From assembly GCA_947172415.1 (NCBI GenBank), contig OX359191.1, forward strand, positions 8,665,130-8,729,129: a stretch of 64,000 bases of DNA, written 5' to 3'. The translations under genes and the position numbers were made by a program. This DNA is from Chondrosia reniformis. Lineage: Eukaryota; Porifera; Demospongiae; Chondrillida; Chondrillidae. How positions within the stretch are numbered: position 1 is the stretch's first letter; each line of letters opens with the position of its first letter. Under the pieces are notes generated by a model. That model worked only from the letters and a program-made list of their open reading frames with translations, was not told where the DNA came from and did not search any database. Of this stretch, positions 56,539 to 64,000 are shown piece by piece.

Positions 56539-58358
56539 CTATGCAGTGCTGTCGTCAAGAATGTTTCCCCCTTCAGTCCATTCTCTGGCTAGTGACTGGA
56601 CTAAGGCTTCGTCCATTTTTTGCTGAAATAGAAAAGGGAAGTTACATACCAATTTTCTAAAAAACATTTTTGGTCTCAACATGCACTGGTGAACTACTTG
56701 TCTACTTGTCCAAATCTTACTTGTTCCATCCGACTAATATGTCCCTGTAAGGTTGAAGGGATCTCACTACTATTCACCTATAGTATGGACACACATACAT
56801 AGATCATATGCACATCAGACAACACAGTTAAATAAAAACAGTAATACCTACTTCTAATGATCTATTGCTCACCCCAATTTCTTCTGCTTGTAGCTGCTTG
56901 GCAATATCTTCATCTAGCTTACTCTCATCCTGGATATGAAAGTGATATACATATGTGACAGTAGAGGATATATATAAAGTGTCTTGTCAACTAAATTAGA
57001 CTTAAGTAAAGAATAATAAATACTGTACATGAGTGTATGAACAATCTAGAACACCATTTTCAAAAAAATATAGTTATAAAGCTAATGAAGCATAGGAGGA
57101 TAGACTTAAAACACAATTTTCTTAGAAGTCTTACCCATAGTTCGTCTTGTAGTTTCTTTGCCATTTCCATATCTTCCTTCTCCTTTTGTAGTTTGGCTTT
57201 CATAGCAGAATCACTTTCCACAGTTTTCTTGTGTGTTGAGAACACCATTTCGTCTCCTCCACCTTGGCGAGACTCCTCCTGGAAGAGGGAGAGAGCTGCC
57301 ATCTTGTCTTTAAACTGTAGATCTAAATCTATATCCTTCCGTCTGAGATGTTCAGCTTCCTCATGTAATTCCATTGACCACTTTTGAAGTTTGTCTTCCC
57401 GTGATTTGATTTCTTTTTCCTTCTGTTTCAACTCTTCTTCTTTGGCACCTCCTTGTGTTCCTTTATAGTCACTTTCTTGCTCGGACAAAAGATATTCTCT
57501 TTCATCTATTGCTTTCTTCTTTAAGATAAATCTATCTTCCTGTTCTTCCAAATCTCTTTCCCTTTGTTGGAGCTTTTTCAATTTCATTTCAATATTTCCT
57601 TCCTTAATAAGCAAGATCTGTTCTTTATCAACCAAAGATTTTTCCCTTAACCCCACCCTTCTCTCTCTTTCTTCAAGGTTTTCTCTGAGACTGGACGTAT
57701 CTTTGACAATCTTTCCAAGTTCCTGCCTCTTCTTGAAAATATTTTGCTCAACAATCTCCAATTCCTTTTTCAGAGAAATTTTTTTGTTCTTCAAGTCTGC
57801 TACCTCACGCAGGAGCAGCCTAGTATCTTCTGAGCTCGTAGAAGAACTTCTCTGTGATCTTGGTTCCTTTGGGGAGGAGCTAAGGAAGGAGTAAGTCGGC
57901 CCAAGTGTGGAAATGGATTGGTCATCAGGCATACACTGGGTATCAATACCGGAAAGTGGATCGGGTAAAACTCTTCTTTGGGTCCCCTCGTAAGTGTATG
58001 AATCGTGATATTCTTCGTCCGAATCTTCCAGATTTTCATCAGTGTACATGTGACTAAGATTGGAATCATTGTGTCCATGTTCTGTATCCACAGGTTCCCC
58101 GGCGATTTCGGTGTCTTCTCTAGGCCTGCTTACCAAATCTGTCTTAACTGATATACGCAAAGGGGCTGGTAGATCGGATGCATCGTCAAATAAAGGCGAC
58201 GATTTGACGTTAGAACGGACTCTTGGCTTTGGCACTGGTGGTTCCCCTCTCGTGTCATCCATGTTTTGTTGGGGGTCGGTGACCAAGGGACGTTCCCTAA
58301 TCCTTTCCTTGTGGGTTGGGCCCCGTATATGTGTATACATCGTAATATACGATGCCAT
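56539..58358 (-). CDS. Coiled-coil protein with three UIM/MIU-like helices, family not assigned
   Basis: Exon 1 (about 57135-58358) encodes a disordered N-terminus with an SH3-ligand-like stretch (GEPPVPKPRVRS), acidic patches and serine clusters, then a long charged coiled coil from about residue 180 (EVADLKNKKISLKKELEIVE onward). Its end reads DMEMAKKLQDELW. Three short exons follow, near 56880-56932 (DEDIAKQLQAEEIG), 56720-56776 (VNSSEIPSTLQGHISRMEQ) and 56539-56622 (MDEALVQSLAREWTEGG...), ending DDSTA. Three segments carry the acidic-A-x-x-L-Q pattern of ubiquitin-interacting helices, as in CCDC50 or RNF168. A ubiquitin-linked scaffold is therefore plausible but inferred. MDDTRGEPPV (near 58262) is an alternative start. 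The gene lies 170 bases upstream of BCS1L on the same strand. Confidence 0.7.
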
Positions 58359-58507
58359 TAAGAAAATGTGACTGTATATATATTATCATTTACAATAGTA
58401 AAATACAAAGCACTTAAACAACTAAATGTAATAGGTCTTAATCATTGCATATGACTCTATGCAGACAGTTGTCGGTAACACCCTCCACATGACTCCTGTA
58501 GCTATCC

Positions 58508-58606
58508 TCATCCAAAGCTCTCACCAGGTTTAGTTCCCTATAGGTTTTTTAAGTCATTAAAGAGTAGGCATAGCATGTAGGAAAGTGGTGTATTAGATTA
58601 TTCATG
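58508..58606 (-). repeat. Partial interspersed repeat family A copy
   Basis: It contains CCTCATCCAAAGCTCTCACC, GGTTTAGTTCCCTATAGG and GGCATAGCATGTAGGAAAGT, the 3' half of the family as seen at 46800-46900. Confidence 0.85.
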
Positions 58607-59344
58607 AGACAGCTAGTGTGTATGATTAAAATTATAAGGTGTTCTATTTCTAACTATCTCAATAGAGAGGTTAAATTGTATAACTTCACTAGAGGCTTAC
58701 TACAGCTAATACACAAACAGCTTCCAAGTACACATGGCAGATTAATTTAGTTACCATGGGAATGCACAGAGACATTTATTTGTTACCATGACAACATTTG
58801 TTATTGACTTGTCTGCTGAATCTGGGAGAGTTGCATGTCCATAGAACTGAACAGTTAAGGAACATGCACACATACCAGCATGCATATATATCAGCCTGAA
58901 CATCTTAAAGAGAATAATACACCCAACAAACTATACATCTCTTTGTCAATGATAAAGACTTTGTAGATTGATCTGTCAAAACAAATAGTATTTCATATTC
59001 TTGAAGCACAACTTAAATTCAAAAACATCTGGAGAAGCTTGTTTTGGGCCAAATATATTACATGCTTCAGTGCACACTCAACTGTCATGAATGACTTTAG
59101 AGGCAGCTGAAGATTCAAATGATTGCACCAGTTTAACATTTGAAACATAATATTTTTGGAAAGACCAACCTTAATCTTTGTGTCAGAATGTTCTAGCTCA
59201 GAGAACAATAGCTACATGCACCTTGACATGAGGTGAGCTGTACCCTAACTGGTAAACAGGATCATCACAATAGTCAAAGAGAGTGGACAAAGCCATTAAG
59301 CCTGATGCCATGGCAACTCCAAAAAAATTAATTGAAAGTCTTAA

Positions 59345-59635
59345 AAACAATTGTTATATAATCAAATCAAAACTGTACCTGTATATAGCTAGTATAAAAA
59401 AAACTTCAGATGGACAACATTATAATTGTTCATGCATATATACAGTTAACTTCCAATTTGTACAGTCTTTAAAGAAACAAAAATGGCTTTTAGATAGCAC
59501 AGCTACACAGTATGTACAACTTGTAATGCAAAGGAGGTGGAGTATGAGCTAAGAGAATCAAAGAAAAAACACAAACTTAGTCTTAAACACAATTGTTATA
59601 TAATCAAATCAAAACTGTACCTGTGTATAGCTAAC
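59345..59635 (+). repeat. Pair of ~47-bp direct repeats 240 bp apart
   Basis: CAATTGTTATATAATCAAAT followed by CAAAACTGTACCTGT occurs at 59345-59391 and 59589-59635 with one or two differences. It may be the flanks of an insertion or a local duplication. Confidence 0.85.
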
Positions 59636-60689
59636 AGCAGCCATTTTGAGGTATTCAGTCATCTCTCCTAGTATCATTCCATCATTCTCTTAATGCTCAC
59701 TTCTTCTCTTCCTGGATTGTGGTACCAATTCTTATAAGATGTTCAATCATCACAGTTGCAATGAAGATCATATGTATGCATAAAAATAATCAAAAGTCAG
59801 ACCAGACTTGGCTACAGTATAGATATACATGTAGAAAATTAATAATTTGGTAAGATGCATGCACTGAATAATGCACTGAATTCTCAGTCAAACTTTTGCA
59901 TCTGACATAGGTGTATAGTGCCTTCTGAAAAATACAAGCTGTGAGTTCATAAATTAGAGAAATATAACAAAAAGTTGTCAACATTTAGGCAATACATAAG
60001 ACACATTCAAAGCCCGGAATATGGTACATACCTTAAAGTGAATAATAATAAGAGAACTAAACAACTTTAATCTTAAACGGCAACGTTATAATAAAGTTTC
60101 GCCTGCAATGACATGGCGGCTGCCATTTTAATCATCAAAATTGCTTATCTCACGCCCAATCATGTAGGCCTACTTGTATTAGATTTTTCAGGCATTGATT
60201 CATTTCGCATTTCTCTTCCCTATCATTTACTTTGCAATGCCCTAAAAATAGTAATTTATAAATTTGCCAAGATGTACATAATACATGTATAGAGCATGGT
60301 TAGATATATTTCGGGCTGTTAAAATAGCCGTATAAAAATATCCTTGTGACGTTGTCCTGTGTTGTGCATGAAACATGCCGAATGAAATGTCGATTCATAC
60401 GCTTGCAAGAGCTTGTGAAATAAAGGATTAGCTATTGCTGAAACAATCAGAGGTTCATTAAGTTGTATATTAATTATAAATTAAGCACTTCTATTCATGG
60501 GGTCACTTTACATTTTTATGAATTGCTTCCCTGAACACAATAACAACTTACATGAATAGGCCGGGTTATGTTCTGCATGTTGTCTATTGTTCTTGAACAT
60601 GACATCGAAAACAATAAACAAAATATTAATTCCACGATTTTCCGCCAAGTTCACGATGTTTCCCGCCGACAATTTCTAATAAATAGGTG

Positions 60690-61440
60690 AGGAAATTTTC
60701 AGTCGTCGGCCTCCGGGCCATCAACTCTGGAGGTCTATGCTTGCGTAGATCGATGCGAAAACCGTGGTAGGAGCACGACCATGGTACCATGCGACAAAGG
60801 GTCATCGGTGTTCGTATAGTGGGGTGGTCTCTCTATCATGGGTTAGTGCCTGGAGATGTATCTCACTATTAATCCGCTTGTGTGTTAAATTGGCACTTGC
60901 GGATTCTTGCTATACGACCCGTACCTGGAGGAGCGTGGGTCCAGTGCCACTACGTAGTCGGTCAGGAACCCCTGTTGTAGGCTGCAGCTTCAGGTTGGTT
61001 TGGAATTTACATTTGCATTTGCATTCAGTTTTGTATACATGTATTCAGTTTTTCATGTATTTTCAATGCTTTTCTTGTAGTTCATTGAACTGATGGGTCC
61101 CTACTCTAAAGCGCCTGGCCGATCCCAATGAGCTAAAGTCTGTGTGCAGTGTTCCCAAGCTACGTTGTGTGCACATGATGATTCTCATTGGTGGGAGTTT
61201 GTGGTCCGCCAGGGTCGGGCTTGTTTCTGCTCGTAGCTTGTAGAGCAAGACTAGTAACTGGTCAGAGGTCGGTCAGGTACGCCGGACCGTTCCCGTGCAA
61301 CTTCTCTTACGACGCAAGTAGTGGAAGTGTCAAACAGAGTTGTAAACATTTTTTGGGGCACGAAGTACTTCTACCTCCTCGTGGTGTGCCCTGGGATCTA
61401 CTTTACACTCAGTAAAGTGATGCGAAACGAAGTACTGCGG
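60690..61440. other. GC-richer block, possible non-coding RNA or TE fragment
   Basis: This 750-base stretch is visibly richer in G, C and CpG than its surroundings, with small inverted segments such as GGCCTCCGGGCC. Short frames on both strands show no family resemblance. I could not match it to rRNA, snRNA, SRP RNA or RNase P by eye. Confidence 0.4.
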
Positions 61441-61784
61441 CAGAACACTAAAAAGAGAAGAAACAGCATAGTCTCTTTACAACCATGAAGAACTACATTG
61501 TTTGAACATTTTTCCTTTTTTTTTTTAATTTTAAAACTATGTACCTGTATTTCAGAATTGTCAAACAAAAGTGATCATTGTGCAGTGGTTATGCAATCCC
61601 AATATGCGATTCGTAATGAGATTAATATAATAAGATATACATTATAACCCAGCTCATCGCATATATCTATGTAAGCATTCAGTATACTCTTGTAAATTAT
61701 TGCATAACATGTATTATAAAAGTACAAAGGCCGGCCAATGTCCTTATAAGATTGCGGCTACGGTATAATATGTCATTTGTATAA

Positions 61785-61945
61785 GTAAATGCGAAAAAGG
61801 CGAAAAAGAAAAGAATAAGTACACGAAAAAGGAAAAAAGAAAAAAGGAAATAACTTGGAAGAAAATACACGAAAAGAAAAAAAGAAAAAAGAAAAAAAAC
61901 TTTGAAGAAAGTAAAGGAAAAGAAAAAAAGAAAAAAGGAAGATAA
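61785..61945. repeat. Purine-rich GAAAA low-complexity tract
   Basis: Repeated AAAAGAAAAAAGG-type units on the plus strand. The minus frame through it (F-rich) is an artefact. Confidence 0.9.
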
Positions 61946-62091
61946 TACACACTTAGGATGCTCTTCTTAACCAGCATAAAGTATATTTCATGGAAACCAT
62001 ACAATAATTATATTCTTTAAAAATTAATATATATGCAAAGAATTCAAAGTTGTGCTGAATGCTGATCGGTATTGTATATTACATGCCAAGG

Positions 62092-62331
62092 ATTCACAGA
62101 AGATCAAGATAAAGAAAAAGACAAAGACTCCCAGGATCACTGATGAAGGGTGGAATTCCCAGAAACGGCTGTCTGACCCAGTGGAGAAGAAGATGAAAGA
62201 AGGGAAAAGAAGGAAGAAAAGACTCCTGTATCTTCATCTAAAGCTCTCTTTAGGTTTAGTTCCCCTATAGGCTCTTGTTACAGAATAGGCATATAGCATG
62301 TAGGAAAATGGTATCTTAGATTTTTCATGCA
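62092..62331 (-). repeat. Full-length interspersed repeat family A copy
   Basis: The longest copy, about 240 bp, from CAGAAGATCAAGATAAAG through GGCTGTCTGACCCAGTGG to ATGGTATCTTAGATTTTTCA. It matches 46683-46910 closely. Confidence 0.9.
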
Positions 62332-62526
62332 ATTTGTATATTTACTATTCCATGAACAAAACTGCATAATATTTATTTTAATATATTAATTATAGAATTG
62401 AATAATCAAGCTCAATTAATTTAAAGATAATGAGTATATATAATAATAGTATTCACCTACATATCTGTACAAGAGAGGCTAATAATAATAATAGGTTGTC
62501 TCTAAACTATGATGAGTGCTAAAGGT

Positions 62527-64000
62527 TTAGTAATCTGAAAAGTTCTTGGAAGGCGGAGATGAAGCTGTAACAGATGAACGACTGGCAGACTTTGAAGGTG
62601 TACTGGTACGGGGAGAGCCTGACTGCAAACCAAGAGCAGATCTGTTCAACTTTCTTGATTCCCTTTCTAGAGCTTGCGTTGGGCTTCTGTATTCACGAGA
62701 TATTCTATCCACTGAATGATCTAAGGTACCTCTCATCTGCTTTATCTCTCCATCAATACTTGTGGTTTGCTTGATATACTCATCCCTGACCTTTCTATCC
62801 TCATTCACTTGATCTCTTAGAGAATGAACCTAAATATATAAATGAGGGGTGTGATAAAATTATTAACTATATATAGTGATGGTTAAGGGCTTATAAATCA
62901 AATATTTCATTAATAGTTTGTCTACTAATGACATACCCACTATAATGGTCATATAGCTACCATCATTTAACCATTAATTGGAAGCAAGTATTGATTATAT
63001 GTGGGCATGCTTAACTACAGGTAGCGAGTTCCTACTTTAGATTCCAGTTGATGGATTCTCTTTCTATATTCATGCTCCTTTGCAACCCAGTCCTGTTGCT
63101 GCTTCCTTTGCAGGCCTTGCATCTTCTCCACTTGTTCAGCCAAGTTACTTCCAAAAGATGATTCCATGTCCACCATCCTGAATGAGTGGATTTAAATGAT
63201 TCATAATAACTTACATGCATTGTATCTACGTATGTGAGTTCATTGCACTAAGCCTGTGAAAAGGCTATGATGAAGAAATGAATATCACTGGAAGATATTC
63301 ATTCTTCAATATACGTATATATACGTATGTACATCAGTACTGTCTGCATGTATTGCTTGTTCTGCCCCATCAAATACATATGGATGCTTTCAACTTGTCT
63401 TATGCATTCTACTGACTAATAATGATTTCTGTATACCTCTTTCTAAAATCATGATCTTTTTCTGTAATTGAGCTTTCTAAGTTATGGATCTTATGCTTCA
63501 ACAACGTGTTCTGCTGATTTGTGGAGTCAAGGGTCTGGTCCAAATCAGTCTTTTGTCTTCGGTGGCTCTTTAAGATGGTATCCAACTGCTTCTCTCTGAT
63601 CTGCAAGTCGTCGACTTTAGTCCTCCACTCCAGACATTCCCCTTGCAACTTCTGAAAGCTTGTCCTAGTTCTCTGTAACTCCTTCTCAAGATGATTGGCC
63701 AATTCCTGTGATACATCCTTAGCGCTCTCCATGGATGACAAGTTAGCTTCCAATGTCTCAACCTTTGTTGTCAACATTTTCTTTTGTCTTTCCAACTCAT
63801 ACAGTTCATTCTACGTATATATGAAGAATAGATTTTATACGTACATATACATTATTCATGAATTTACAATAGTAACATACGTATACAGTGTCACCTCAAC
63901 AATCTGCGCTTTAATCCACCAACCCCACTAATCAGCCACATTCTATTTCAATCAATCAAGGTGACACTGTACATAATCCAAAATAGGTCTTTCTCACCTG
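62527..64000 (-). CDS. 3' part of a coiled-coil protein gene (partial at window edge)
   Basis: Three terminal exons are visible: about 63437-63812, about 63038-63179 and 62527-62831, ending SPPSKNFSDY. A donor (CAG then GTGAG) at the very end of the window shows that another exon continues outside. The first two exons are one continuous coiled coil (METLEANLSSMESAKDVS-like heptads, QREKQLDTILKSHRRQKT-like stretches). The last exon ends the coil (IDGEIKQMRGTLDHSVDRIS) and adds a basic, Ser/Thr-rich tail (SPRTSTPSKSASRSSVTASS). Such architecture is common in centrosomal or ciliary proteins. I do not recognise the member and assign no symbol. Confidence 0.7.

Larger units (their letters stand above)
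58359..62526. other. Long intergenic region
   Basis: About 4.2 kb without a recognised protein gene. It contains family A repeat copies (58508-58606 and 62092-62331), a 47-bp direct repeat (59345 and 59589), a GC-richer block at 60690-61440 and a purine-rich tract at 61785-61945. The first part should hold the promoter of the coiled-coil gene ending at 56539. Confidence 0.55.

Noticed and set aside
61744-62004. Phe-rich 86-codon minus frame
   Set aside because: Low-complexity purine tract read on the other strand.

Overview
This is nuclear DNA from an animal. The genes are split by many short AT-rich introns with GT-AG borders. The gene set (a RasGRF-type exchange factor, a claudin/PMP22-like four-helix protein, a Bcl-2 family member and the ciliary protein CFAP74) is metazoan. 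The compact AT-rich layout fits an early-branching animal such as a sponge, but that is an inference. No bacterial operon, CRISPR array, tRNA or rRNA was seen.

Layout: a two-domain permuted-papain-like protein (+, 5-1998); a long RasGRF-like gene (-, 2418-15336); a claudin-like gene (-, 15804-20307); CFAP74 (-, about 21000-33706); an intronless secreted cysteine-rich repeat protein (-, 34016-34711); arylformamidase AFMID (+, 35407-37665); SCO1 (-, 37777-39703); a Bcl-2 family gene (+, 40573-41226); a 2.7 kb spacer with a large fold-back element; the tRNA 2'-O-methyltransferase FTSJ1 (-, 43908-49856); an EFHD1/2 (swiprosin) gene (-, 50116-51106); FOXRED1 (+, 52186-54735); BCS1L (-, 54926-56369); a coiled-coil protein with ubiquitin-binding-like helices (-, 56539-58358); a 4 kb spacer; and the 3' part of another coiled-coil gene (-, 62527 to the window end).

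SCO1, FOXRED1 and BCS1L are assembly factors for respiratory complexes IV, I and III. They lie within about 19 kb, with a mitochondrial-type Bcl-2 gene next to SCO1.

The most striking signal is structural. Six tandem repeat arrays lie exactly across exon-intron junctions in five unrelated genes (RasGRF-like, CFAP74, AFMID, FTSJ1 twice, EFHD). Each repeat unit copies the last or first bases of the exon together with the splice donor or acceptor. The result is chains of 3 to about 31 near-identical candidate splice sites. Other arrays in introns of SCO1 and FOXRED1 do not span a junction. The window also carries an interspersed repeat family with at least seven copies, two long near-perfect palindromes (MITE-like), and shorter shared repeats.

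Exon borders were read by eye from GT-AG sites, reading phase and remembered family sequences. No search or transcript data were available.
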